From Tubulanus polymorphus (taxonomy: Eukaryota > Nemertea > Palaeonemertea > Tubulaniformes > Tubulanidae), in assembly GCF_964204645.1 (NCBI RefSeq), contig NC_134027.1, forward strand, positions 4,390,485 to 4,454,484: a DNA stretch of 64,000 nucleotides. The letters run 5' to 3'. Position numbers and translations under genes: made by a program. Below, piece after piece: positions 22,739 through 35,869 of the stretch. Under the pieces are notes generated by a model that searched no databases, was not told where the DNA came from, and was given only the letters and a program-made list of their open reading frames with translations. Position 1 is the stretch's first letter. Each line of letters starts with the position of its first letter.

Positions 22739-25700
22739 ATGGCGGAATCAAAACGAGCCTGGAAATTACGTAAGTATTCTGCTGAAAAGAAGACTAGTTT
22801 TGAGCATTGCAGATCAGTATTCGAACATCTTATGGTTGGCTACTTATGATAGGATACTGTCAAACCCGCTTAATTCTGATCAGTTGAATTCGGATTTTGA
22901 TCTCATCTGGGAATTGTTGACAATTACAGTCCACCTAACCTAAATATGATCATTAATCCAGATTTCTCATCCGCAGATTAATTTCAAATGATTCGAATTA
23001 AGCAGGCTCTACTGGCAGTCAACAAACAGTGAATCATAGTTCTAAAGTGTTTCTTCCGTTTCTTGTTTCTTCTACAGAAGAGTTTGTGGCACATGCGGGC
23101 AATGTCAATTGCTTGGCAGTCGGGCATAAGTCTGGACGTGTCATGGTTACTGGAGGTGAAGATAAGAAAGTCAATATGTGGGCTATCGGTAAGCCCAATT
23201 GTATTATGGTAAGTTGCATCATCAAAAATCATTTTTAGCCCACTTGTGACATATGTCCCAGCAGGTAATTGCGTTCACTTTTCGTCCGTCCGTAGACGGA
23301 ATCCTGTCCAGTTATTTTGGGAAGATTTTTAGACGCTTCATATTTGAATTTCGAGACCTGTAGCTGAACTGAATCATTCAGTCATTAGCTGCCAACCATT
23401 CAAACCATTCAATAGTTTGCCATTTTTCATTTGTAATGGGTATTCTTTGGGACGGGAGCTGTAGCGTGTCATCAGTCCTCATTTTTAGGTGGAAAAAGGT
23501 TTTTTGAGGAAAATATAAACAGGTTTTAACTTAACATTGAATATTGAAATAGTCAGATTGTTGAGCATGTGAAACCATTGCCATTTGTGGGTATGGTGTC
23601 CCTGGACCCCTAGTTACCTAAGTAAGCATCTTCATTACACTTCCCACTCTTCAATAGTAAAGAATTATGAATTGATATTTCAGAGTTTGTCTGGTCACAC
23701 GAGTCCTGTAGAAGCGGTCCGGTTTGGAAATGCTGAAGAGATGGTTGTAGCTGGCTCATTTTCTGGTGCTTTAAAAATATGGGATTTAGAAGCCGCCAAA
23801 AGTAAGATTCTTAAAATAACCAGTAGGATATTGACACAGCATTTATATTTGTAATTCTGAAGCTTTAAAGTTGGAAAATTTAAGTTGTAGGGGTAAGGTA
23901 AATAATTGAAAAATCACTTGATTAGAATGTACAAAAAGTGAAAGAAAAATATCTTCAAATGTCGCCAATCTGATACCTTAAGTTGAATAGTTGGGCCCTA
24001 AACGATTATTTTCTCATGCATAATATCCTTGTAAATTTTTCAGTTGTAAGAACGCTGACTGGACATATATCTAGCATCCGCAGTTTAGACTTTCATCCTT
24101 ACGGCGACTTTGTCGCTTCAGGGTCTATCGACACAAATATAAAGGTAATATTGTTCAGGAAGGTCATTGGTAGTTCATCTACACACCGAATATTTAGAAT
24201 ACTTGTTCTGAGTAAAATGATTTTCTAGCTACCTGGTATATTTTCAGTGTAATCCTGTTTTACATGATTCGCTGGTCACTGATTTATTTATGAATATTGT
24301 CGTTTACCATGTATAACTGGTCATACTCTATTTATTGTAGTTATGGGATGTAAGAAGAAAAGGTTGTCTATTTACGTATAAGGTATGTTAACCCTTTCTA
24401 TAATGAGCTATTTTTACTGCTTTGTTTTAGAGTGTAGCTAAGTTTTCGAATTCATTTTCAATGAAATTACTATTTTTGATGTCAAATTACTCTCATTCTT
24501 TGCTGTACCGGTATATCGGGTAGTATAGTCTCGGATATACATCACTAAGGCACCAATAGGGTTTAAAGATGTTTGGATTACTATATAGATGATGATTGAA
24601 TATTTCAGGGCCATCGTCAGCCAATAAATTGTTTGAGATTTAGTCCTGATGGTCGATGGGTCGTCTCAGCCGGTGAAGATTCAGTCATAAAGGTAACGAT
24701 CAACCACTCAGTAATTCCTGGATTTGATTTTCCTAAAAGCAATTGGGCTATTGATATGAATTATTTTGTTTGTAGTTATGGGATTTAACGGCTGGGAAAT
24801 TGTTAACAGAATTAACGCAGCATACAGGACCAGTGAACTGTGTGGAGTTTCATCCAAATGAGTTTCTCTTGGCGTCCGGTAGTAGTGACAGGTATAGTGA
24901 TCACCATTCAACGTACTCATGAAATAACCATTCTGGCAGGCATTTTTCTAACAAGTTTTGTATTATGTCTTTTCAGAAGTGTGAAGTTCTGGGATTTGGA
25001 AAGGTTTAGTATGGTCAGTACAAGCGATGGGGAAAGTAATGTAATCAAGTAAGTCATTCTGGACAAAAATAAGTTCTTTTTATGTATGATTTTGGAGAAA
25101 CAAAGTTCGATTATGGTTGATGTGTATATTTCAGGACTATTCAGTTTCACCCTGATGGTACATGTTTATACGCGGGTAGTCATGATGTATTAAAAGTATA
25201 CGGATGGGAACCTACTCGATGCTTTGATTCGATAGCTATGGGTTGGGGCAAAGTCGCTGATATTGCTATTGCTCACAGTGTTAAACAAAGCCAACTGGTA
25301 TGTTTTTATGACCTGTAGATCCTCAACATGAAGGGACTTCCGTATATTAATTGTTGTTTTATGATGTAAACAGATTGGTGCCACGTTCAATTCTACAAAT
25401 GTATCAACATTTGTGGTGGATTTACAGTTTTGTACATTTGACAACGTGCCAGTAGTAGATACACCAACACCAGCCAGTCCTCCTATATCCAGTTCAAGGT
25501 ACTGTACCATAATTTCTTTGAATAAATTGTCTGATGAATAAGGGTTTGCCTTTAATGTTCTCAATTTTGTTTATTTCATATACTATAGGCTCATTATCAT
25601 ATCATTTCAGTGGTCGAAAAAGTTTTGTAATGGAGCGTCCTCCTACGAGGTCATCTAACCAAAGAAAGTAAGTCAGTATCACAAGACTCTTGGTGTTGTG

Positions 25701-28357
25701 TACGATAGCTTTACAGTTACTTGACAAGTGAATGCAATATCTCGCTGTCTTACACCTGATGCCAACAGTCAAGACTCAACATGAGTATATGATATGTTTT
25801 TTTTTTATAGCGCACCTAAAGAAGAACCTGAAGAGCCACACACTCCAGCAGAAGATCCCGGTGATGACGATCTATCTACGGCTGATATTACTGACCCATC
25901 GGATTACAATGAAATATTCCATCCCAGGCAACGATTATGTAAGTAATAAAACTACCGTTGTAATTAGTGCAGTTATATTTATTACTTATTATTTCTGGTT
26001 TCATATTGGTACAATCTTGTTACAGTATTACCTATATAAATTCATCTTCATCGGTGAAATACTCTCTCAGTCAATCAGTCAATGCATGTCACGAATGCTC
26101 AAAATTTTACTGACTGAAATTAGTCAGATATAATTCAATAACATCATTGGATTGGAAATTGATAATTGTGCTACTAATAGTGAAAAGAATATTTGATGAC
26201 GGCATGGAAATTATCGCTTGGTTTTTGGTCGCTTTGATTTTAGCTTCAGCAGTTTAATGCTCAATACGAAATTTCGGATGATGATGTCTAAATTTTTCCA
26301 CCAGCATTAAACTGTGCCTGTTGAATAAGTTAACGTGCTATTCTGTTGGGTCATTTTATGAAGAATCTGTATTCATTTGAAAGCAACTAGTACAGTCCAT
26401 TTCTATGAAATTGAGGCTTTCTGTTATAGTTCCTTAATCTTGGGCTATAAGATTTCAGCTTCCAGCCCAGGCGCCGTATTGAAAGTTCGAATGGCTTAAT
26501 CAATAGCTTTCATGTGAACATAGATTTTTCTAAGTAACAGCATCTTTGTGCCGGTTTTTCGCAACAGCGGTCTTGTTTTTCTTTGTTTATAGCTCATTCA
26601 CCGGTGCGAGATATGGAGCCGTTCAAGGCACCGCCTACTGCTGTGGATGATGGTGAGATTCTCTACGATAAATATTGTGTAGGATTAGAAATCCTAGTTA
26701 CCCTAATGATTTTATTCCTGCAATTTGACTGCTCTCATGTTGTGTCTTGTTGATTTTTATCAAAGAACATATTTGTTTAACTGTATTTGTCTTAGTGTGT
26801 TTTATTTATGAGTGCCTTGTATAAACGTGATTAACAAGTTATCCATATGCATGACTTACCGATAAAACACATTTTTAGTGCTCTATTCTGCATTTTAAGA
26901 TTAATATCAATTTTGTTTTGTTAAATTTTCAGGCAATACGAGAAACAACGAATTCAATGTCGTTCATGTAAATAAGCAACCAGTTCCATCAGCTAACAAA
27001 GTAACAAAACCGGTTACAGCCAGTCGTGAACGCCCGGTGTCAAAAGACCAAAATCAAGCCGAACCAGTCCCCCGCGCTCAACCTCCTCCATCTGCAGATC
27101 GTAATAAACCACCTCCAACTCCAGTTCAGAGTAAAGGTGAACCTGATATTGGAGGAATTGATGTGAATGCTTTCCTGCCGGTAAATCCCAAACATATCCT
27201 TGTATTGCATTCCCCCTAATTCTTCTCATGGGATTATGAAAAAAACTCTCTTTATCTATTAGAAACAACGTCAAGTCAGTGCAGAGCAACAGAAAGCTGG
27301 ATCAGAAAATGAAACTATTGCATCTATACACAAAGGACATGATTCCATGATAGCTGTCATGTCAAATAGACATAAAAACCTTCAAATTATTAGAGCCCTG
27401 TGGTCCCAAGGAAATATCAAAGTAAGCTTCATGCATAATTCCTATGTCGGTATGTAGTATGCCTAAACGCTAATACGTTATGTAAGTTGTTGATTAATTT
27501 TTTTCAGACTGCTCTGGATTCCGCGGTTAATATGGGCGACCAATCAGTGATCGTTGATCTTTTCAATATTCTAATTCAAAAAGCGTAAGTACATTAAACG
27601 CCGTTAATTAGGAGAGTAATGATTTATCAATTTGTGGAAGTTTATGTGACCACAAATGCTATCTAATACTGCACTTATATAGTCTCTTCGATGATATTTG
27701 ATATTTTTGTATTCAAAATCAGGAGTTTATGGAATTTAGATATATGTGCGACTGTATTACTACAAATACCAGGATTGATTGAGAGTAAATATGACACGTA
27801 AGTTTATTAGAAAAACTTCAAATACTGACGTTTTAGCATGAAAAGTAAAAATAACGTATTACACAACAGTAAATATTTCTTCATGTTTTACAGATATATA
27901 CAAACCGGATGCGGTTCATTGCGATTGATACTAAAAAACTTTTCATCTGTGATCAAATCGAATATGCTGGCACCTCCTGGCCTTGGAGTAGACATATCAA
28001 GAGAAGATAGGTATGTATTTGTGTGTTATGCTTTACGTCATTCGGATCTTGCTTTCCCAGACTAAACCTCCAACTGGACCCGACCTTATTACGTATTGCC
28101 TGCACACTGTAAACAGCCTGCAGTGTTGAACTGGAAGCTAATGCCATCTAGTGTCCAAACAAAAACTTAGAATTTGCTGATCTCAATGAATTCTCATATT
28201 TATGACGGTGTTGTCAATTTACAGGTATAGGAAGTGTAAACAATGTTATTCTCAGCTGATGGATATCCGAGCCATTGTCTCCACGAAACAACAAGTATCA
28301 GGAAAACTAGGAAATACGTTCCGTGAACTGCATTTACTAATGAACATGTTGGAGTAA
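22739..28357 (+). CDS. KATNB1: Katanin p80 WD40-repeat subunit B1
   Basis: This is the regulatory, targeting subunit of the microtubule-severing enzyme katanin; it binds the p60 AAA ATPase and directs it to centrosomes and spindle poles. I join 19 exons: 22739-22769, 23078-23208, 23684-23801, 24044-24144, 24341-24382, 24609-24692, 24776-24891, 24977-25048, 25135-25297, 25374-25498, 25611-25667, 25811-25938, 26593-26652, 26933-27180, 27263-27421, 27508-27584, 27723-27797, 27894-28010, 28225-28357. The frame is continuous, 678 aa (human 655). The WD40 propeller covers about residues 10-300, with repeated GH..[LI]...W-D units such as [25 protein letters not shown] and [10 protein letters not shown] low-complexity Pro/Lys-rich linker follows (about 320-490) and contains DYNEIFHP, a segment conserved in the family. 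The C-terminal con80 domain (about 500-678) includes [18 protein letters not shown] and GVDISRED and binds p60. The start gives [19 protein letters not shown], matching the vertebrate N-terminus. Confidence 0.96.
23240..23580. repeat. Possible interspersed repeat in KATNB1 intron 2
   Basis: The stretch with tcgtccgtccgtagacggaa and the G-rich sequence around 23440-23480 looks unlike the flanking AT-rich intron and resembles dispersed repeat fragments of marine invertebrate genomes. No terminal repeats were defined. This is a low-confidence impression. Confidence 0.2.
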
Positions 28358-29560
28358 TTAGAACAGCTGATTGAAATGTTTGGCAATTATCTATAACTGA
28401 TTATCGCACTAAGAATACATTCAGAATCATCGCATTGTTCCATTCAAAGAAGGACATGGATGAGTTCGCAACGGTTTCAATTAAAAGTTTGTTCCTTATT
28501 AGACGGTTTTAGAGATTTTTCAAATCAAAATTGCTTTAACAGCTACATTTCAGCGTAAATCATTTACTGTATACAATCTAATATTGCTCCATCGGAGCAA
28601 ATATATTGTAGCGATCTCGTATATTGTATTTCTGAAATTTTGGAATTCCGGAAAATTTTCTTGCTGCGTCTATTTGAAAAGATGGTCAGTATGCGTGTGC
28701 TTGGAGTAAGAACGATTACTCCGAGCTGTGTGAATGAGTATGGATCTCTGTTGCACTCTGTGATGAATTATAATCTCTCGTATCTCGCTGTCATTAATGT
28801 GCTAACCTTTTTTCTGCTGACTATGTATACACGAATAGGAAGCTAGATAACACCTTCACGTTAGAATGTCTGGTATAACGGGTGTCTGATTAAATGTGTT
28901 TAGGTTGTATATTTTGCTGTATTGTAGAGAACACCAAATTTATTATATATTTTCGTCAACAGTCATCACTAAATTGATGCATATTATGAGATATTATAAC
29001 TGCTTCGAATTATAGGAATGGAAGAATGATATAAGCCACTAATTTATTCACGCTTATTTGTATCGATACTTAATTTATTTATCATTGGCCATTTTTGCAA
29101 ACAGACAAAAAGCACAGGCTTGACTCGATTTATGACCACTCTCATTGAATGGCTTTACAATGATTTCGAGTCCATTTTTCGAAGTCGTTTGCTCAGTTGA
29201 TATCCAGTTTGATTATGTTTTGTGTCACACGATCAGTTCAAATCTTTTTTGTTCGGCTGTTCTGTTTTCAAATGATGATTGACAGCTCACACGTTAACGC
29301 CTACTTTCTAGAGCGGATAATTGTCGCTAGCAAAGGCAAGTATTTCTTTATCAGCATTACTGATAAAAGTTTATCACAAAAGGAGATTTGCTGCTACTAG
29401 AATTGATATCTAGTTTTGCTGTGTAATTTAATTAGAGGTATGATGTCTTGCAGCTATTGATATTTATATAGAAATGTCATATAATATAGATATATATGTG
29501 TAACTTGTGTCATTGTAAATAATTTTTTGATAATGATATCAATAAATGAGAAATATGCTA
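28358..29560 (+). other. KATNB1: KATNB1 3' UTR and poly(A) signal
   Basis: AT-rich non-coding sequence after the stop codon, ending near an AATAAA at 29541-29546. A 1.2-kb 3' UTR is the simplest reading; earlier cleavage is possible. No other gene was recognised here. Confidence 0.45.
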
Positions 29561-29899
29561 AACGTATATAAGTTTTAGTTTGTCTATGCAGTCAGTGCGC
29601 TCTGTTGTCTCAAAATTTTAGGTGAAAAATTAGGTGAAAATTCTGATAAAAAGACGCGACTTGTTCATTAGTCTCCTAGAACCCCTGACAAGAAATTCGC
29701 AGCCTGCCTGTAGTATTTAGGTGGAATTCGAGCCCTCATCACTGGAGATTAACGTGCTCGATGAAGAGCAGCTAAAACTAAACTAAACTTGTAGACTCGG
29801 CGAAATGCAAAATAATTCAGTACATGATTTTTTCCCTGTGATGACTATTGCGACAGGTGCTAGAAATTTTATCAGATTTAGCTTATGCACCTTCCACCA

Positions 29900-29972
29900 G
29901 GCCGGTTAGCTCAGTCGGTTAGAGCGTCGTGCTAATAACGCGAATGTCGTGGCTTCGACCCCCACACTGGCC
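29900..29972 (+). tRNA. tRNA-Ile(AAT), copy 1, probably impaired
   Basis: A 73-nt cloverleaf with acceptor GGCCGGT/ACTGGCC, D stem GCTC/GAGC, and anticodon loop CTAATAA with anticodon AAT. The T stem reads GTGGC where the intact copies have GTGGG. This breaks the near-invariant G53-C61 pair and alters the B-box promoter (GCTTCGACC instead of GGTTCGACC). TTTTT follows within about 15 nt as a Pol III terminator. Transcription is probably weakened, so this may be a pseudogene. Confidence 0.75.
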
Positions 29973-30444
29973 ATTCTTTGATTTTTCTGCATTCGTTAAC
30001 GACATTCAATATTTATGGAAATGGCCTAGTTGAGTTCCGAAAGTTCCGACTAGTTTTTAAGTTGTAAGATTGAATAATTTAAAACTTATGACTTGAAATT
30101 ACTTTTAAGATTTAAAATCAATTGGACTTCATGGCCGTGAAGACGGCCACGGGGGTTATTCGTTTGTATTACACTGTCGTTGTTTCAGTATTGTTTTTTT
30201 CTCACATCTTGTCCTTTTCGCGTCATTTGAACCCGCGGTATTAAGACAGTCCATGTCCATCTAATGGTGTCAGATAATATTACGAGAGTCCTGTTCTGAC
30301 TAGAAGGGAAAACTATATTTTTCCTCCGGCTGAACCTGTCTTTGACCAAGATTGTACAAGTTCACATATTGCATTAATTCATCTCCAGCTATTGTTCATT
30401 AGTGGTCGTCATCTTCCATTCAATGTCATACATATCAGAAGAGT

Positions 30445-30517
30445 AAAAAGGAAGTGAGTCGAACCCACGACATTCGCGTTATTAGCACGACGCTCTAACC
30501 AACTGAGCTAACCGGCC
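30445..30517 (-). pseudogene. tRNA-Ile(AAT), copy 2, 3' acceptor strand lost
   Basis: Read on the minus strand from 30517, the first about 60 nt match the intact tRNA, with D loop AGTTGGTTA in place of AGTCGGTTA. The T stem GTGGG/CTCAC still pairs. The 3' acceptor strand is TTCCTTT instead of ACTGGCC and cannot pair with GGCCGGT. It is therefore a tRNA pseudogene or remnant. A TTTTT run lies within the lost acceptor part. Confidence 0.75.
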
Positions 30518-32493
30518 ACATATACACATTCTTTAAGACAATTAATTTTCTTTTTAATTTTCAATGATGGGCATACTTAAAGTTAACAATCGAATTAAAA
30601 GCGATAAGATCAATATAGACCATTAAGGCATATCGTTCTTCACCTCATATTGATTTTGTATAATGCATACGATTGATTCGATTCGATTTTTTATAATTTT
30701 CAATCATAATTCGTTTGGGTATACCCACTAAATTAAACTGAATATACTGCTTATAACAAAATGAATACTTAAGTACATTTACAGCAATCAAGGAACGGAA
30801 TATCGAGGCGTTCTGCAACAAAGAACTGTATACCTAATGTTTATAAACAGAGATTCCTGAAAAGTGATTGTTCGTCTCTCGTTTGAGTGCCTAATTTCCT
30901 GCTGAGAAAATCGTCACCAGTCAAATGGATTTCACGCTTCGTTAAATGCGTTTGTGAAATACGTTTTTCGAAAATTATCGCGCAAGTCATTTTCATTCAA
31001 AACTAATTTTCTATCTCTCCCGGTTGTAGTATTGATAGAACGAGATTTCATGCTGAGAATGTGAAGATATTTTTAAGAAGATATTTACGAAGTCAAGCGA
31101 ATTATACGGTTCATTAGACATATTTTCACTTTGTCTACTGCGAACGCATTGAAGCCGCTGGCTCGTTTTGTTTTTGTCCATTTCACGTATCGTATCTCCC
31201 TGAGCATGTTGCCCACGCAACTCTTTAACCGTTTCTGTATAACGGCGGATAGAATTTGATTAAATCTTACAAAACCGGGGCAGACGAGAACTGCGTCTAA
31301 TCATAGATAACAGACGACTTCAAACTAACTTAATCTGGACGACAGATATTTGTTTTTTATCCCTAGAGCTTCTAGAATGGACTGTTTAATAAGAGGCTTT
31401 TGTTTTCAGTCTTGAGATCAAGCTGAAAACTTATTAGTTCTAAATTGTCATTCAGCATACGGAGCCTTTGTACCGGTCATCATTTTCGCGCCCACGCACC
31501 AGACGAATTTCTCTCAGAGAGATCTGATACTATCCCTCGTTACAGATCATTGTTTGACTTCATTCTTCTGTCTTAAGGATGAAAACCTAACAAAAGCCTC
31601 CTTAAACGTGTAGGTGGAACAGGATTCTCATTAAGTGGAATCGTCGATCATAAGGAAGTTGTGCGCCTTAGTCAAGAATGCCGAATTTAAAACATCGGGG
31701 AAAGACTTAAAATCTTTTCTGTGACAAATTACTTTTAAATCCGTCTTAGAATATTGCATTACGCCCAGAAAGAAGCTCGTGAGTATAAAAATAATGTTCG
31801 TAAAAATATACGGGGACAATAAAAACCTGCGTTAGTTCTCGCGCGTTGCGAGAGGGTGAACATCGTCGATGTAAATCTAAAACTAGATTTTTCCGACGAG
31901 TCGCGAAAACAACTCCCTGGGCACTGAAAAGGCTTAATGAGTTAAGAAGTCTCATGTCGCAGTTAATCCGAAAGAAGTGCCTGTAGATTTATTCATCAAT
32001 TCAATTACAAGCAGACGACAGTCAGGATGAGTCAATATTACAGAAGAGTATTAGCCATCATTGTCATCAACAAATTAACCCCTTCAAACTGTCCAATTAA
32101 CTAGAAATCTCTGCAAGTCTTTTCGCCGGCCATTCTAAACGAGAGTAAATGTTTGTATAGGCAGTCGCTGTCTCTTTCTTTGATCTGTAATAAGTTTTCT
32201 GCAATAAGTCTGACTACACTCCGAGATCGTATCGCGAGGTGATCTTATCAAATAAATGTCTCAAGAAACGTCATCATCTATTTTCAGACGAAAGCGCTTT
32301 TAAATGAATCGTTCTAAATCATCATGATTTGCCTCAATAAAACGAAATATTTCTTTTGCAAACTTGGGTGCACATTTGCCTAACTCCGGAAAATTAGGCC
32401 TACCCAAATATTGTAAGTTTAGAGTATTGCGACATGACTGCGTTATATTAAAAAATACTATTAAATTTAAATCTCTTCGACAGCAGGTCAACT
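30518..32493. other. Intergenic spacer between the two tRNA-Ile pairs
   Basis: About 2 kb of AT-rich DNA with no recognised gene. Its first 120 bp are weakly similar to the sequence after 33159 (shared TTTTCAAT, GATA-ATAGACCA pieces), so an old duplication probably extends past the tRNA pair. Confidence 0.4.
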
Positions 32494-32566
32494 GGCCGGT
32501 TAGCTCAGTCGGTTAGAGCGTCGTGCTAATAACGCGAATGTCGTGGGTTCGACCCCCACACTGGCC
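32494..32566 (+). tRNA. tRNA-Ile(AAT), copy 3, intact
   Basis: A 73-nt cloverleaf with all stems paired: acceptor GGCCGGT/ACTGGCC (one G-T), D GCTC/GAGC, anticodon stem TCGTG/CGCGA, T stem GTGGG/CCCAC. Anticodon AAT, read as IAT after A34 deamination, decodes Ile codons. A and B boxes (TAGCTCAGTCGG, GGTTCGACC) are intact, and a TTTT terminator follows 7 nt after the gene. There is no intron and no encoded CCA. Confidence 0.96.
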
Positions 32567-33086
32567 AGCTACTTTTGAATTTTTCGACCAGTTTGGTACA
32601 TGACACCTTTAAGAAACTTTTAAGATTGTAAAACGCAATCATTTCTACAAGTTCGAGCTTTTGCTGCATCGAGTAGGCGTTTGATGATAGTTTTAGCTCA
32701 CTTGCGGTCTCACAAAGTTCAAAACTAGAAGACCTGAAGTCGTGGTCGTTCTACTAGTATCACGCTGTCAATTTATGCAGTCTTTTTCGGTAATGTTCAG
32801 CATCTTCATCGATCACGTTATTTGAACCCGATATAGAAAACAGCCCCTGCCCATCTAATGGTTTCCGGACAATATTACGCGTGTCCTGTTCTAACAAGAA
32901 GGAAAAACTATATTTTCCCTCCGGCGGCTGAACCTGTCATCTTTGACCAGAGTTGTACGAGTCCACATATTTCCTCATTAGTTACGCAAAAAGAGAGTTA
33001 TTCGAGATTCTATCTTCTATAAACAAATATGCACAAAAACTCCAGAGGTCTGAAACCGATAAATGGCCAGAAACCCTAAAAGAAAT

Positions 33087-33159
33087 GGCCAGTGTGGGGG
33101 TCGAACCCACGACATTCGCGTTATTAGCACGACGCTCTAACCGACTGAGCTAACCGGCC
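33087..33159 (-). tRNA. tRNA-Ile(AAT), copy 4, intact and identical to copy 3
   Basis: Base-for-base identical over 73 nt to copy 3 but on the minus strand. A TTTT run lies 3' of it (ATTTCTTTTAG on its strand). The left breakpoint of the 8.6-kb tandem duplication lies inside this gene, at 33144, so its first 16 nt are repeated at 41771-41786. Confidence 0.96.
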
Positions 33160-35869
33160 AATTATATATATATGCGATTTAAATATTTCGAGCAATAATA
33201 GATTAATAAAATTTTCAATAACTATATATATGGATATACTTTAGCTTAAGTAAAACAACTAAATACAAAAGCGGGAAAATAGATAATGATAGACCAAAAA
33301 ATGAATATTTCAAGCGTGTCTCGAATGCGGAATGCGTTTTCTATCTATATATATTTTGTTCAATTCTATCGCGTAACTGATGTATTTCATATGGAACGAT
33401 ATTTCAGAAAATATCACCATCCCGGCAGGAGTGTGGATCCATGGTGTTTGTTCCCCTAGGCTGTGTATTCCCTTACAACGGTGGCATGATAAAATAAAAT
33501 CGGCGGGAGATGTTTTCCTTGCAAGTTGTTATTATGAGATCAGATGTGCGCACGTTTAATGATGCCGTGTTTGATACAGTGAAAACTTGCGTAGGCGACA
33601 CTGTCTTTTCTGAATCAAACATCATTAATCATTTACTGGCAACATGTGAGGCACGACATTTAGTTTTTTAAGGCGTACAAACCTTTCTCATTATAATTTC
33701 AGAATCAAGGCGGCGGGTTTTTAAAACATTTTTGCTGTATTTGTTATCGAGTTTACAGAACAAGTATTGCGTTAATTGACATAAATGTATATGTAGCCTA
33801 AGGACAATGGATAGTGATTTGCAACAAAAATAAAGCGCTGGAAGGAGAACTTGAAAAAAGATTTGGCAATGGAAATATTTTGCATACAAATAATAGGCAT
33901 ATACATACATACTTTAAGGCGTGTGAAAAGAACTGTTTTGCCGAGTGGTTTTCAAAAGATTCAATTTCCAAATAGATAGTTCAGATTTTTATTGCATTTA
34001 GTCGTGAGGGTGACGATGATAATGAATACCATCGCATGTATCTATCGTGAGAAAATGCTTTTCTGATATTAACAATTGTTTCTAGGTATTTCAACTGCAG
34101 TATTAACTGTTTTAGGAAGTGCAGTAACAATGAGTTCAATGTGCTACGTACCCCGGTATAGTTCACGATTCCCGGACAAGACTCGTTAAAAATACTCGCG
34201 TATAAAAAAAAAACGCCGGAAATTGGGTATTTTTACGAGAATCGGTGACAGAATTGTGACATTAATTGGTTCGCTGATGAGTGACACAATAATAACAAAG
34301 CGCTCAGATACTCTGATCGTCATAACAAAAGAAACATTGAAAAAACTTTTTAGAATCCGATATTTTCTGTCAATAAAAATGTCGAGTATTTCACTGACCG
34401 GACACGGATTTTTGCCGCGCCATTCGGAGACAGATTAGTGCGACTGGGAACACAAGATGGACAGGTGGGATTATGTCTCAGCGACAATCTGCTTATTTTC
34501 AGGAGAACTGAAGACAATCGAGGTATAAATTTATCTGTCTGCGAGACGGAAAGGACCTTACATGGAAATAATGATGCAAAACATCGTGTGCATTGTCATC
34601 TTATACGTAGTATGGTAATCATTGGCCCTCGGGGACTCATCATCAAATTACATAACACAATAACAGCTTATCAATTAATATTCGAACAGCAGGTATTTGC
34701 AGCATGAATGCTCCCGGTATTTATTTGCTGCCTCGGAGTGATAAGTTTCATTTTGACATCATGAGTCTGATGATTAAAATGTACGTATTTGGATCTTGTA
34801 TTCTAAGCCTAAGTATGCGTGAGTTTTCTCAAATAATGGCGTTATTTCAAGTCTAAAATTGCTCTTCATTTACGAACAGGACACGGGAGTGCTGATGTAC
34901 GTATTTTCTGTGCGTGATCTGCGATGTAAAATGTTTGTTTAGAGCCGGGATGTCACTCATGTGAGGAGTTAATGAGTAATTACACCGAGTAGAGAGTCAA
35001 TTTATTAGATCTCCTGATGTTAACTTCCCATTTAGCATCGAGTTTTACAGTAGAACGCTATGACTCACAGGACACGAGCTGATGATCACTGCATTTAAAT
35101 AACTGGCTTAAACACCTCTCAAACTGTGGAGCTTTTTCCGAGTGATGCGACACGGGCGAAGCTTCCTCTGCGACTTAACAAAGCATCAATTACGAAGGCT
35201 TACGGCTTATGATCAAGGTTCGTTTATTTGTACGTAAAACACTCCACTGCCATTGATCTCTGAAAATCCGTCGTCGGTACTCGTCAGCGAGGCTATTAGA
35301 TCAACTGAAAATTGGCCAATCAGCTGCCTTGATTGCGATTTTCTGGGGCTCAGATGTATTTCGTTCCAGACATGATTAGCTGTTGTAAAAGGAAAGAAAA
35401 TCTAACGGTAAAAAGGGCTTTTCTGCGCTATCATCCAATCACCAACAAGACATGTGATTTGGAACATTCAAACTGTCCTGATTGGAACAGCATTTACTTG
35501 AATATATTATGTGTAAAGCAGTAGCAGTAAGACTTACTGAGATGGTGCATGTTTCTAAATTTCTTAAACCAATTCTGAAAAATTTGTGTTTCTTATTTCA
35601 CAAGGTCGGGTAGTCAAAGTTTCATCGTAGATTCTCCACTCCGCTGAAGGTATATATTTCGAGTGACTCTTGCCAAATTTGCTGATCTTGAAGATTTGGT
35701 CTATATATAAAAAATCGCTTGTGTCAGAAATGCTTGAATTGAATATCCTTTTACTGATAGTTTTCGTCGTATTACACGGTGACCGACCCATACGTCTTTA
35801 AAGCAGTCCGTTTCCAGTCTTTCCATTCAACGAACAAAACACGAGGACAAGCAAATTAGATTCATACAT
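33160..35869. other. Non-coding DNA downstream of CBFB (copy 1)
   Basis: Between the tRNA gene and the putative CBFB poly(A) site I see no recognisable gene. Open frames of 60-90 codons have no family signature. The same sequence repeats at 41787-44496. Confidence 0.5.

Larger units (their letters stand above)
29900..30517. repeat. Duplicated inverted tRNA-Ile block A (degenerate)
   Basis: This block (tRNA+, about 470-bp spacer, tRNA-) is homologous to block B at 32494-33159. Shared spacer pieces include CCATCTAATGGT, AATATTACG followed by GTCCTGTTCT, AAACTATATTTT and GGCTGAACCTGTC, in the same order. Block A has accumulated changes in both tRNAs. Confidence 0.7.
32494..33159. repeat. Duplicated inverted tRNA-Ile block B (intact)
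   Basis: Same arrangement as block A, with two perfect tRNA-Ile genes in inverted orientation separated by 520 bp. The spacer aligns piecewise with that of block A, for example CCATCTAATGGT at about 32851 and the GGCTGAACCTGTC piece near 32925. Confidence 0.7.

Noticed and set aside
30445-30517. A fourth functional tRNA-Ile
   Set aside because: The acceptor 3' strand cannot pair with GGCCGGT, so I call it a pseudogene.
29900-33159. CRISPR-like or regularly spaced repeat array
   Set aside because: The repeats are tRNA-Ile genes in alternating orientation, and the rest of the DNA is clearly animal with spliced genes.
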